Shown here one piece after another: positions 17,857 through 28,000 of a stretch of DNA of 64,000 bases (positions within the stretch are counted from its first letter, which is position 1; the number at the start of each line of letters is the position of its first letter). The stretch spans positions 62,001 through 126,000 of the forward strand of contig NZ_DBMV01000024.1 of NCBI RefSeq assembly GCF_002298975.1, written 5' to 3'. The position numbers were made by a program, and so were the translations under genes. Source of the stretch: Ralstonia sp. UBA689 (lineage in GTDB: Bacteria; Pseudomonadota; Gammaproteobacteria; Burkholderiales; Burkholderiaceae). Below the pieces are notes generated by a model. It did not search any database. It saw nothing but the letters and a program-made list of their open reading frames with translations, and was not told where the DNA came from.

Positions 17857-20619
17857 ATGGGGCTTGGCTGGTTTGGGATTTCCACCGTGTGGCTGCTGCC
17901 GCTCATGTGGCGGTACGCAACGCGCGCGCTGGCGGGGGAGCGGGGCTTTCTCAAGGGCCGGGGCACCGTGCGGCTCTGGCTGGTCACGCTCATTGCTCTG
18001 TGCGCCAGTGCCGCGCTAGAAGCGCTCACCTCCGGCACCGACCCGCAGGACAAGGCGGGCGGGGCGGCCGGGCGTGCGCTGTCGTCGCTGTTCTCCCATA
18101 TGCTGGGCTGGACCGGCGCCTTCCTCCTGATGCTCGGCGTGCTGATCTGGGTGGCGCCGATGCTGTTCGGGCGCTCGTGGTGGCAGATATTCAGGCGCGG
18201 CCAGGCTGCCCACGATGAAGAGCCTGCCGAGCCCGCCGCCCAACACGACGAGCCGCCGGCCGATAGCCTGAAGCCGACAGCCCTGGGATTGGGCGGCGCC
18301 GGGGAGGCGCATTGGACCGGCAACATCGGTCCCGCGCAACCGACGGGGCGGCATCGTGGAATCGAAGCCATTTCCGCACGCCGCCAGCCGGCATGGCAGC
18401 CGCCGCCGCGCACGCGCCCGTCGCCGCCGCAGCCCGGCGAGATCTGGCCGCTGCTGGATGCACAAAAGGATGCGGAGAAGGCCGCCGCCGAAGCTCCAGC
18501 AACCACAAAGACCGTGCCGCCCGTCGAGACGCCCGCGACCGCAGCAGCCGCTGTCGGGACACCGGACTCGGCCCCGACTCGCCCAAAGCCGCGCGCCACC
18601 ATCGTCAGCAGCCCGTTTCATCAGCCGCAACTCGGGTTGCGCACGCCGGTTCCGCCGACACCCGTTGCAGCACAGGTTGAGGCACCGCCTGCGCCGGAGG
18701 CTGTCGACGAGCCAACCACCGTGCCGGCCGAGACGGTACTGCCGGAACCCATCGAAACGCAGGCGGCTGCACCCGAAGTGCCAGCGGTTGATCTGGAAGC
18801 CGTGCGTCTGGAAGCGCAGGCGTTGCTGGCCGAGCTGCGCGAACTCGTGGCGCCCGCGGTGACAGCGCCCGTGCCGGAGCCGCAGCTGCAGCCGGAGACC
18901 GTCGTGGAGCCGATTGAGCTGGCGCCGGTTGCTCAAACCTCGCTGGCACCAGAGGCAGCCGTTGCGGTGCTGAACCTGGAACCGGTTGAGCTTCCGCCAC
19001 CGGCTGCTCCGCTGCCGAAGCCGCGCATTGTCCTGCCCGCCGTGGTGGGCGATGTGGTGTCGCGCGCCGCGCCGCCGGTTGCGGCAGCCCCCGTGCCTGC
19101 ACCTGCACCGGTTCCCGTCGTGCCGCGTTATGTCGACTACCGTTTGCCCGGCCCCGCGCTGCTGACGGCCGCATCAACCAATGCCGAGGCCGTCTCCGCA
19201 GAACACCTGGAAGAGACCAGCAACCTGATCGCACAGCGCCTGGCCGAGTTCAAGGTGCCCGTGACGGTGGTGGGCGCCTCGGCGGGCCCGGTCATCACGC
19301 GCTTCGAAGTCGATCCGGCGATTGGCGTGCGTGGCGCGCAGGTGGTGGGCCTGATGAAGGATCTGGCGCGCGCCCTGGGCGTGACGTCCATCCGCGTGGT
19401 CGAGACCATCCCCGGCAAGACGTGCATGGGCCTGGAGCTGCCCAACGCCAGGCGCGAAATGATCCGCCTGTCGGAAGTTGTGAATGCGGCGGATTTCCAA
19501 TCACACGCATCGCACCTGGTGCTGGCCATGGGCAAGGACATCACCGGCAACCCGGTGGTGACGGATCTGGCGCGCGCGCCACACCTGCTGGTGGCCGGCA
19601 CGACCGGCTCGGGCAAGTCGGTGGCCGTCAACGCGATGATCCTGTCGATGCTGTACAAGGCCACGCCCGACGACGTGCGCATGATCATGATCGACCCGAA
19701 GATGCTGGAACTGTCTGTGTACGAGGGCATTCCGCACCTGCTCGCGCCGGTCGTGACGGACATGAAGCAAGCCGCGCACGCGCTCAACTGGTGCGTGGGC
19801 GAGATGGAGAAGCGCTACCGTCTGATGTCGGCCCTGGGCGTGCGCAACCTGGCCGGCTACAACCAGAAGATCCGCGCGGCGGAACAGGCAGGCCGCAAGG
19901 TGCCGAACCCGTTCTCGCTCACGCCTGACGCACCGGAGCCACTTTCCACGCTGCCGATGATCGTGGTCGTCATCGACGAGCTGGCCGACCTGATGATGGT
20001 GGCCGGCAAGAAGATCGAAGAGCTGATCGCGCGCCTGGCGCAGAAGGCGCGTGCGGCCGGCATCCACCTGATCCTGGCAACGCAGCGGCCGTCGGTAGAC
20101 GTGATCACAGGGCTCATCAAGGCCAATATCCCGACGCGGGTGGCGTTCCAGGTGTCGTCCAAGATCGACTCGCGCACGATTCTCGACCAGATGGGCGCCG
20201 AATCGCTGCTCGGCCAGGGCGACATGCTGTTCCTGCCGCCTGGCACTGGTTATCCGCAGCGCGTGCATGGCGCGTTCGTGGCCGATGAAGAAGTGCACCG
20301 CGTGGTCGAGCACTGGAAGCAGTTTGGCGAGCCCGAGTACGACGAAACCATCCTGGCAGGTGACCCAGGCGAAGCTGCTGCCGGTGGCGACCTGTTTGGC
20401 AGCGAGAGCGGGGATGCGGAAGCCGATCCGCTCTACGACGAAGCGGCGGCCTTTGTGCTGAACACGCGGCGTGCATCGATCTCGTCGGTGCAGCGGCAAT
20501 TGCGCATCGGCTACAACCGTGCCGCGCGGCTCATCGAGCAGATGGAGGCGGCGGGGCTGGTATCGCCGATGGGGCGTAACGGCCAGCGCGAAGTGCTGGC
20601 ACCGGGCGGCGGTGAGTAG
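17857..20619 (+). CDS. ftsK: DNA translocase FtsK with short membrane region
   Basis: 920 residues from the ATG at 17857. Three hydrophobic segments lie at about 1-18, 46-63 and 87-110; canonical FtsK has four. Then comes a Pro/Ala/Glu-rich linker to about 440, the FtsK alpha/beta motor with Walker A 'GTTGSGKSVAVN' at 581 and Walker B 'IVVVIDELADLMM', and a C-terminal gamma winged helix ('LYDEAAAFVLNTRRASISSVQRQL') that reads KOPS sites. It pumps DNA at the septum and activates XerCD at dif. The frame is open to 17776, but those extra codons show no membrane character and overlap the likely promoter. I see no lost first helix in other frames upstream, so the short N-terminus is probably natural. 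Confidence 0.93.
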   Translation: MGLGWFGISTVWLLPLMWRYATRALAGERGFLKGRGTVRLWLVTLIALCASAALEALTSGTDPQDKAGGAAGRALSSLFSHMLGWTGAFLLMLGVLIWVAPMLFGRSWWQIFRRGQAAHDEEPAEPAAQHDEPPADSLKPTALGLGGAGEAHWTGNIGPAQPTGRHRGIEAISARRQPAWQPPPRTRPSPPQPGEIWPLLDAQKDAEKAAAEAPATTKTVPPVETPATAAAAVGTPDSAPTRPKPRATIVSSPFHQPQLGLRTPVPPTPVAAQVEAPPAPEAVDEPTTVPAETVLPEPIETQAAAPEVPAVDLEAVRLEAQALLAELRELVAPAVTAPVPEPQLQPETVVEPIELAPVAQTSLAPEAAVAVLNLEPVELPPPAAPLPKPRIVLPAVVGDVVSRAAPPVAAAPVPAPAPVPVVPRYVDYRLPGPALLTAASTNAEAVSAEHLEETSNLIAQRLAEFKVPVTVVGASAGPVITRFEVDPAIGVRGAQVVGLMKDLARALGVTSIRVVETIPGKTCMGLELPNARREMIRLSEVVNAADFQSHASHLVLAMGKDITGNPVVTDLARAPHLLVAGTTGSGKSVAVNAMILSMLYKATPDDVRMIMIDPKMLELSVYEGIPHLLAPVVTDMKQAAHALNWCVGEMEKRYRLMSALGVRNLAGYNQKIRAAEQAGRKVPNPFSLTPDAPEPLSTLPMIVVVIDELADLMMVAGKKIEELIARLAQKARAAGIHLILATQRPSVDVITGLIKANIPTRVAFQVSSKIDSRTILDQMGAESLLGQGDMLFLPPGTGYPQRVHGAFVADEEVHRVVEHWKQFGEPEYDETILAGDPGEAAAGGDLFGSESGDAEADPLYDEAAAFVLNTRRASISSVQRQLRIGYNRAARLIEQMEAAGLVSPMGRNGQREVLAPGGGE

Positions 20620-20849
20620 GGCGCAGGGCCAGCCCTGCCGCCAACACATGCGCCCAGACCGTTTGGCCTTACCTTGCCCTATGCGGCGCCTTGACTTTCT
20701 GTTGCAAGGAGGAAACAGGACGGGAAACGGTCTGAGCAAAGGGAGCCGGCCCCGGCAAGGGCGGGGGGGCGAAATCGGGGGATGGGCCACCAACCTGGAC
20801 GGCTTCCCACCCCCGCTGGCAGGGCTGCCAGCCTCTGAATTAGCGACCG

Positions 20850-22889
20850 TCAACCACCGCTACGCTGTTTCTGCAGCATCGCCAACTGCTGCGTCAGATA
20901 GTTGCTGGTATTCGTCATGCCGGCAACAACCTTCGACAGCGCATTGAACTGGGCGTAATACAGCGCCTGCTTGGCATCCAGTTGCTTCTGCATCCGGCCA
21001 ATCTGATTGCTGAGCGAACTGATCGAGCTGTTGATGGCATCGGTGGCGTTCTGCACCATGCCGTTGCTCGACAGCAGGTTGTCCATCACGCTGTTCAGTT
21101 GCGCAGCGTAGCCGCGCTGAACGGTGACGGTGCCCCGGTTGCCCAGCGCGCCGCCAGTCACCTGCACGGTGAGGCCATCGGTTGCGGAACCGCTGGCGCC
21201 ATACAGGTTCTGGCCCGAACCGGTGGCGGCCACGCCGTTGATGCTGCCCTGCACGTCGCGCCCGGCCGTGGCCGTCGGGCTGCTGCCCAGCAACGAGGCC
21301 GCGCCATTGCCCGAGACCGACACGGTTGATATCGAGCCATATTGCTTGTCAGTGAACGTCAGCACGCCATTGGCATCGGCCGCCACCGAAACTTCCACCT
21401 TGGCCTTCTGCAATGCCGGCGATGCGTTGATCTGGCTCTGGATCTGCGCGGCCAGGCTCGACGCCGAGTAATTGCCGGCCGGCACCGTGATGTTGGTGGC
21501 AATGCCGCTGAGCGTGACCGACAGGCTGTCGTTCACCCCACTCTGGATCGTTGTATTGGCCGCCGCCGAGCCCTTGAGCGTGCCCTGCGCCGCCAGTTGC
21601 GTGACGTTGACGGCGTAGCTGCCTGCTTGCGTGGTCTTGGAGAAGGCCGAGACCTTGAGCATCGAGTCCGTCGCCGTGCCGGTGCCGGCAAACAGGGCCG
21701 CCACCTGGCTGGGCGATGCCTTGAGGGCAGCACTGAGCTTGGTGTCATTGATCGACAGCGTGCCATCCTTGTCCATCGTCACGCCGATGCTGCCCAGCGA
21801 TTGATAGGCGCCGTTGCCGATGGCCTGGCCCAGCACGTCGGTGACCTGGTTGATCAGTGCCTTGGTGCTGACGTCGCCGGCCAACGCGCCGTTGTTGGCG
21901 GGGTTGGCCGTATCGAACTGGGTCAGGGCGTTGAGCTGGATGCGCAGCGCGTTGTAGGCCTTGACGAAGTTGAGCACTGACGCGCTGGCCTGGCCCGCAT
22001 CGTTGTTCACCGTCACGGTCGTGCTGCCCGTTTTGGCAAGCGTGAACGACGTGCCATCCACCACTTCCGTGAGCGTGTTGGTCGGGCTTTGCACGGCAAT
22101 GCCGTTGACGGTGGCCAGGGCGTTCTGGCCCGTGGTCACCTCGGTCATGTTCTGGGTGCCGGCGGGGTCGTGTGCCAGCAGCGATTGCAGCGCCGAGTCG
22201 CCCGACACCGAGATCTTCATCTCCGAATTGGCGCCGCCTGCGGTGGAGGTCAGCACCAGGCGATACGGATTGCCGCTGCCGTCGTTGACGATGCTGGCCG
22301 ATACGCCCAGGTTGGCCGAGTTGATGGCATCGCGAATGCCCGCCAACGTGTTGTTGGACGGGTCGATGGTGATCGAGCCGCCCGACAGGTTGCCGTTTTG
22401 CGCAAACGTGGCGCCGCTGTACTTGCCATTGGCGAAGCTGCCGCCCGAAACGGTGCCAAACGAGAACGAAATCGTGGTGGGTGTGCCGCCGCCGATGGGC
22501 GTCTTGGTAGACGCCTGCCCTTGGGCGCTCAACACCTGCGACTGCGCGAGTTGCGTCACGTTGACGGCATAGGTGCCCGACGGCGCCGAGCTGCCCACGC
22601 TGGCGTTCAGGATCGACGTGTCATAGCCGCTCGCCTTCATGCCGCTGAACGAAGCCGCGCTGGTCAGGTTGGACATCGCCGCCTGGAAGGTCGACAGCGC
22701 GCTCTTGAGCGAGCCGACCGCAGACAGCTGCATCTGGAAGGTCTTCTGCTGGTTTTGCCGCACCGTCATCGCCTTGCCTTCCACCTGCATCAGCTTGGAG
22801 ACCAGCGTATTGACGTCGATGCTCGTGCCGATGCCCGGCAGGGAGATCGGCGGGACGTAGGTGTTGCCGGAGGTGGGAGTCGTGGCCAT
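20850..22889 (-). CDS. fliD: Flagellar hook-associated protein 2 (filament cap)
   Basis: 679 residues from the ATG at 22889. FliD N-domain: 'ISLPGIGTSIDVNTLVSKLMQVE'. FliD C-domain: 'FVKAYNALRIQLNALTQFD', 'ALAGDVSTKALINQVTDVLGQ' and the C-terminal coiled coil with 'NQIGRMQKQLDAKQALYYAQFNAL'. It caps the growing filament outside the cell and folds incoming flagellin. It is longer than enteric FliD (about 470) because the Thr/Ala/Gly/Ser-rich middle is enlarged; 'YAVNVTQLA' occurs twice (near 110 and 410), suggesting an internal duplication. No fliS/fliT or flagellin gene is nearby. The frame is open to 22907, but the sigma-28-like promoter spacing favours 22889. Confidence 0.94.
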   Translation of the reverse strand: MATTPTSGNTYVPPISLPGIGTSIDVNTLVSKLMQVEGKAMTVRQNQQKTFQMQLSAVGSLKSALSTFQAAMSNLTSAASFSGMKASGYDTSILNASVGSSAPSGTYAVNVTQLAQSQVLSAQGQASTKTPIGGGTPTTISFSFGTVSGGSFANGKYSGATFAQNGNLSGGSITIDPSNNTLAGIRDAINSANLGVSASIVNDGSGNPYRLVLTSTAGGANSEMKISVSGDSALQSLLAHDPAGTQNMTEVTTGQNALATVNGIAVQSPTNTLTEVVDGTSFTLAKTGSTTVTVNNDAGQASASVLNFVKAYNALRIQLNALTQFDTANPANNGALAGDVSTKALINQVTDVLGQAIGNGAYQSLGSIGVTMDKDGTLSINDTKLSAALKASPSQVAALFAGTGTATDSMLKVSAFSKTTQAGSYAVNVTQLAAQGTLKGSAAANTTIQSGVNDSLSVTLSGIATNITVPAGNYSASSLAAQIQSQINASPALQKAKVEVSVAADANGVLTFTDKQYGSISTVSVSGNGAASLLGSSPTATAGRDVQGSINGVAATGSGQNLYGASGSATDGLTVQVTGGALGNRGTVTVQRGYAAQLNSVMDNLLSSNGMVQNATDAINSSISSLSNQIGRMQKQLDAKQALYYAQFNALSKVVAGMTNTSNYLTQQLAMLQKQRSGG

Positions 22890-22926
22890 GGTCGGATGCG
22901 CGCGCAAACGGTTGTTTCTTCACAAT

Positions 22927-22953
22927 GTGACGGCAGCGCACGGCATTTCTTGA
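22927..22953 (-). promoter_or_regulatory. Putative sigma-28 (FliA) promoter of fliD
   Basis: Read on the minus strand: TCAAGAAA, 11 bases, GCCGTCAC. The sigma-28 consensus is TAAAGTTT-N11-GCCGATAA; spacing is exact, the -10 core GCCG is intact and the -35 keeps T-AAG. The predicted start of transcription near 22920 leaves about 30 bases before the ATG at 22889. Confidence 0.55.
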
Positions 22954-23189
22954 GGGCAAACCCTGCCTGGGCAGGTTGCCGCGACGGATTTGCTCAGGAA
23001 AGCGAAAGAAATGGAGGGGGAGGGATGTCTGGTGTGTTGCGATGCAGCATTTTGCGGATCGCATGTGCGCGCCATTTGTCACAACTGGCCAACCGCAAGG
23101 CGTGCTGATAATCAGCGAGTCAGCGCAGTCTGGTTGGTAGCCATCAACGTCCTGTGCGGCTCCGCGCCGGCCGTGCCGTGTGTCGCACA

Positions 23190-24665
23190 TCAGATGTCGA
23201 AGTACAGATGAAACTCCCACGGGTGCGGGCGCAGCTTCAGCGGTTCGATCTCGTGCGTGCGCTTGTAATCGATCCAGGTCCGGATCACGTCTTCCGTAAA
23301 CACATCGCCCTTGCGCAGGAAGGACGAATCGGCTTCCAGCGCAGACAGCGATTCCTCCAGGGAACCGGGCACCTGCCGGATGTTGGCGGCTTCCTCCGGC
23401 GGCAGGTCGTAGATGTTCTTGTCCAGCGGCTCGCCCGGGTCGATCTTGTTGTCGATGCCGTCCAGGCCCGCCAGCAGCATTGCAGAGAAGGCAAGGTACG
23501 GATTGGCCGTCGGATCCGGACAGCGGAATTCCACGCGCCGTGCGGCCGGCGAATCCGAGTACATCGGGATTCTTGCCGCAGCGGAGCGGTTGCGTTGTGA
23601 CATGGCAAGGTTGACCGGCGCTTCGTACCCCGGCACCAGGCGTTTGTACGAGTTCGTGCTCGGTGCGCAGAAGGCCATGAGGGCCGGGGCATGCTTGAGC
23701 AGTCCGCCGATATACCAACGGCACAGTTGAGACGTCAGTGCCCAGCCGGCGGGGTCATAGAAGAGGTTCTCGCTGTCGTTCCACAGGCTCTGGTGGCAAT
23801 GCATGCCGCTGGCGTTGTCGGCAAATAGCGGCTTGGGCATGAAGGTTGCCACCTTGCCGTGCTGCCGCGCCACGTTCTTGCAGAAGGTCTTGTACATCAT
23901 CACGTTGTCGGCCATGCGTGTGAGCGGGGCAAAACGCATGTCGATCTCGCACTGCCCGGCCGTGGCCACTTCGTGGTGATGCACTTCGATCCGAACGCCG
24001 GCCTGCATGAGCGCCAGGACGATCCCGGAGCGGATGTCCTGCAGCGTGTCGTGCGGCGGAACGGGGAAGTAGCCTTCCTTGTAGCGCTGCTTGTAGCCGA
24101 GGTTGCCGCCGCCGTAGGCGCCCTCGTCGCGGCCCGTGGTCCACGCCCCTTCGGCCGATTCCACGTGGTAGTAGCCGCTGTGCTGGTCTTGCCCGAAGCG
24201 GATGGAATCGAAGATGAAGAACTCCAGCTCGGGGCCGAAGTAACAGGTGGTGGCAAGGCCGGTTTGCCGGAGGTACATCTCCGCCTTCTTCGCAACGTAG
24301 CGCGGGTCGCGTGAGTACGGCTGCTTCTGCACCGGGTCCAGCACGTCGCAGATGACGGCCAGTGTGGGCGTCGAGCAGAACGGGTCGACAAACGCCGTGG
24401 TGGGGTCGGGCCTCACCAGCATGTCGGATTCGTGGATCTCCTGAAAGCCGCGGATCGACGAGCCGTCAAAGCCGATGCCGGCCTCGAACAACTCGTCGTT
24501 GACTTCCGGAAGCGTGATCGAGAAGTGTTGCCACAAACCGGGCAGATCGGTGAACCGGAGGTCCACCACCTGGATCGCGCGTTGCTTGATGAGGTCGATC
24601 ACCTCGCCCGCGTTCTTCAGCGGGCTGAAGCGATAGCTGCCGGGTTCGACTTGGACCATGCTCAT
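23190..24665 (-). CDS. glnA: Type I glutamine synthetase
   Basis: 491 residues; makes glutamine from glutamate, ammonia and ATP in the cytoplasm. Seen: N-terminal beta-grasp, 'IGFDGSSIRGFQ' latch, 'GPELEFFIFD' with metal ligands, 'GMHCHQSLW', 'KRLVPGYEAP', and 'DKNIYDLPPEE' near residue 410, the tyrosine adenylylation site of the GS-I-beta class. It should therefore be controlled by GlnE. GGGAGG lies five to six bases before the ATG at 24665. No ntrBC follows, so this may not be the nitrogen-regulated main copy. Its leader contains the large inverted-repeat element at 24679-24947, ending 13 bases before the start codon. Confidence 0.95.
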   Translation of the reverse strand: MSMVQVEPGSYRFSPLKNAGEVIDLIKQRAIQVVDLRFTDLPGLWQHFSITLPEVNDELFEAGIGFDGSSIRGFQEIHESDMLVRPDPTTAFVDPFCSTPTLAVICDVLDPVQKQPYSRDPRYVAKKAEMYLRQTGLATTCYFGPELEFFIFDSIRFGQDQHSGYYHVESAEGAWTTGRDEGAYGGGNLGYKQRYKEGYFPVPPHDTLQDIRSGIVLALMQAGVRIEVHHHEVATAGQCEIDMRFAPLTRMADNVMMYKTFCKNVARQHGKVATFMPKPLFADNASGMHCHQSLWNDSENLFYDPAGWALTSQLCRWYIGGLLKHAPALMAFCAPSTNSYKRLVPGYEAPVNLAMSQRNRSAAARIPMYSDSPAARRVEFRCPDPTANPYLAFSAMLLAGLDGIDNKIDPGEPLDKNIYDLPPEEAANIRQVPGSLEESLSALEADSSFLRKGDVFTEDVIRTWIDYKRTHEIEPLKLRPHPWEFHLYFDI

Positions 24666-24678
24666 GGCGGCCTCCCGC

Positions 24679-24947
24679 AGGGTCTATGCACCCTCAAAAC
24701 GTACGCGCGTTGACCCGAGCGGGGGCCAGATGCGCGAAGGACGCCGCCGCAAAGGGTCACTCCCTTTGCAAGGCGTGCCGACAAAGCAGATGGCCCCCGA
24801 TCGGGTCAACCCGTAGGGCAAGGGGCAGATCGGCCGCATGGCGTTGTTGTAGCTGGCTTGCTTGGAGTGCCAAGCGGCGCCATCCACGCCTAGCCCTGCG
24901 ACCGATCTGCCCCTTGCGCGCGTACGTTTTGAGGGTGCATAGACCCT
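24679..24947. repeat. 269-bp nested inverted-repeat element in the glnA leader
   Basis: A perfect 31-bp inverted repeat forms the ends (24679-24709 and 24917-24947). Inside are two further arms. Arm A pairs 24709-24728 with 24791-24810 (19 of 20) and contains a hairpin GCAAAGGG/CCCTTTGC (24749-24769). Arm B pairs 24818-24833 with 24902-24917 (16 of 16) and contains ATGGCG/CGCCAT and GCTTGG/CCAAGC. The sequence would fold as a closed three-way junction on either strand. No open frame of note is inside. It could be a small non-autonomous mobile element (MITE-like) or a structured leader RNA. Confidence 0.85.
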
Positions 24948-24966
24948 AGGCCATACCATAGTCCAA
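24938..24966 (-). promoter_or_regulatory. Possible glnA promoter at the outer edge of the inverted-repeat element
   Basis: On the minus strand TTGGAC (24961-24966) is followed after 17 bp by TCTATG (24938-24943), a weak -10 lying within the end of the outer repeat arm. If used, the transcript would carry almost the whole element as a leader of about 265 bases. The match is modest. Confidence 0.3.
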
Positions 24967-25069
24967 CACTAGTCGGTCAGGTGATGAACGCAATGCGCCG
25001 AACGGGTGGCCTTGCCGCTTGAAAGTGCGGGCAGGCACGCTCTCGATCGATTGCTGTGACGCTTTCGAT

Positions 25070-28000
25070 TCAACCCGTGCGACGCTGCGCCTCCACTTTC
25101 CCGCGCGCCAGCACCGGCACCAGCGCTGCGCCTGTGTGACTGGCTTTGACGCGCGCCAGCGCTTCCGGCCCGCACGCAGCCACGATGGTGCCGCCTTCGT
25201 CACCGCCCTCGGGGCCCAGATCGAGAATCCAGTCCGCCTCGGCAATCACGTCGAGGTCGTGTTCGATCACGATCACGCTATGGCCGCCGTCGGCCAGCCG
25301 GTGCAGCACGCGGATCAGCTTGGCCACGTCGGCCATGTGCAGGCCTACGGTCGGCTCGTCCAGCACGTAGAGCGTGTGCGGCGGCTTCTGGCCACGGCGT
25401 GTCACGTCATCGCGCACCTTGGACAACTCGGTGACGAGCTTGATGCGCTGCGCCTCGCCGCCCGAGAGCGTGGGCGAAGGCTGGCCCAGCGTCAGGTAGC
25501 CCAGGCCGACGTCCTTCATCAACTGCAGCGGGTGGGCAATGCTGTTCATCGCGCCGAAGAACTCCACCGCCTCGTCGATCTCCATGGTCAACACCTCGCC
25601 GATGTTCTTGCCGCGCCAGGTGACGGCAAGCGTCTCTGCATTGAAGCGCTGGCCGTGGCAGACGTCGCACGGCACCTTTACATCGGGCAGGAAGCTCATG
25701 GCGATGGTGCGCACGCCTTGGCCCTCGCAAGCGGGGCAGCGGCCGTCGCCGGTGTTGAACGAGAAGCGCGAGGCGGTGTAGCCGCGTGCGCGTGCCTCCA
25801 GCGTATCGGCAAAGAGCTTGCGGATGGTGTCCCACACGCCGATGTAGGTGGCGGGGCAGGAGCGTGGCGTCTTGCCGATCGGCGTCTGGTCGACCTCGAG
25901 TACGCGGTCGATGGCTTCCCAGCCGGTGACGCTGTCACAGCCATGCCAGTCGTGCCGTACGTCAAGCTTGCGCGGTGCCTTGGCATCCGGAGCTTCAACC
26001 TGCGCGGCCTTCCGTGCACGGCGCGTGGCGGGTGAAGACAACACCGAGCGGCCCACGGCGTCGAGCAGATTGGTCATCAACACATCGCGCGCCAGCGTCG
26101 ATTTGCCCGAGCCCGATACGCCCGTAATCGCCACGAGGCGCGACAGCGGCATCGTCGCGGTCACGTTGCGCAGGTTGTGCAGCTTGGCGCCGTGCACCGT
26201 CAGCCATTGCTCCGGTACGGCCTGAGCGCCGGCACGCGGTGCGACCACCTCGCGGCGCAGCTGCAGCGGGTGCTCGATCGGTTGCGACAGGAATCGGCCG
26301 GTGATCGACTCCGGCTGCGCGGCCAGGTCCTTCACGCCGCCTTGCGCCACCAGCGTGCCGCCGCGCTTGCCGGCGCCCGGGCCGATGTCAATGATGTGGT
26401 CGGCGCGGCGGATGGTGTCTTCATCGTGTTCGACCACCACCAGCGTGTTGCCCTTGTCGCCCAGCTTGCGCAGCGCGTCGAGCAGGATCTGGTTGTCGCG
26501 CGGATGCAGGCCGATGGTCGGTTCATCCAGCACGTAGCAGACGCCCTGCAGGTTGCTGCCGAGCTGCGCAGCCAGGCGGATGCGTTGGGCTTCACCGCCC
26601 GACAGGCTCGGCGCGGCGCGATCCAGGCTCAGGTAGCCCAGGCCGACCTCCTCCAGGAACGACAGGCGGCTGTGGATTTCGGCCACCACGTCGCGGGCAA
26701 TGTCGGCATCGCGGCCAATCAGGTTCAATCCTTCGACCCAGCGGCGGGTCTGGCTGACCGTCCACTGTGCAATGTCGACGATAGGTTTGTCGGCAAAGGT
26801 CACTGCGCGCGCGGTCAGGTTGAGGCGCGTGCCATGGCAGTCGGGGCAGGGCAGGTCGGTCATGCCTTCCGGATCGACTTCCTCAGACGGCAGTGTTTGT
26901 TCGCGCCCGCGATCGTCACCGCCGAGCACGGTGTCGTCGAATGCAGCGCGTTGCTCGCGCGTGAGCGCCAGACCGGTGCCGACGCAGCTCGGGCACCAGC
27001 CGTGCTTGCTGTTGTACGAGAACATGCGCGGGTCCAGCTCGGGGTAGCTGGTGCCGCAAGTTGCACACGCGCGCTTGGTCGAGAACACCTTCACATTGCC
27101 GACGTGCGCGGTGCCACCGTGGTGCATGGCGTGCTGCAGGCCGTCGAGCGGCGCGAGCACGTGCATGATGCCCTTGCCGTATTCCAGTGCCTGTTCCAGC
27201 AATGCACGCAGCGCGGCTTCGTTTTCCGGCGCAACGACGATGTCGCCTACCGGCAGCTCCAGCGTGTGCTCACGGAAGCGATCCAGCCGCGGCCACGGGT
27301 CAACGGTAAGGAATTCGCCGTCAACGCGCAGGTGCGTGTAACCGCGCGCCTTGGCCCATTTGGCAAGATCCGTGTAGACGCCCTTGCGGTTGACGACCAG
27401 CGGCGCCAGCAGGCCGATGTGCTCGCCACGGTGGTCGCGCATGAGCTGGGCGAAGATGGCCTCAGGGCTCTGCGCCGACACCGGCGTGCCGTCATGAATG
27501 CAGTGCTGCACGCCCAGCTTCACATACAGCAGGCGCAGGAAGTGCCACACCTCGGACGTTGTCGCCACCGTGCTCTTGCGGCCGCCGCGTGACAGGCGCT
27601 GCTCAATGGCCACGGTGGGCGGAATGCCGTACACGGCATCGACTTCCGGCCGCCCCGCAGGCTGGACGATGGAACGCGCATAGGCATTGAGCGATTCCAG
27701 ATAGCGACGCTGCCCCTCGTGAAAGAGAATGTCGAACGCCAGCGTCGATTTGCCCGAGCCCGAGACGCCCGTCACCACGTTGAACTTGCCGTGCGGAATG
27801 TCGACGCTCAGGCCCTTGAGGTTGTGCTCGTGCGCGTGGACGATGCGCACGACGTTCTCACCCTGGACTTCGGTTAAGGCAGCACGCTTTGCACGGCGCT
27901 CGGCCAGCGCTGTTTGCAGCGGGATGCCTTCGGTTGCCTCCGGCTGGCCGATATGTGCCTCGTATTGCTTGAGTGCCGCGCCAGTGTGCGATGCGGCGCA

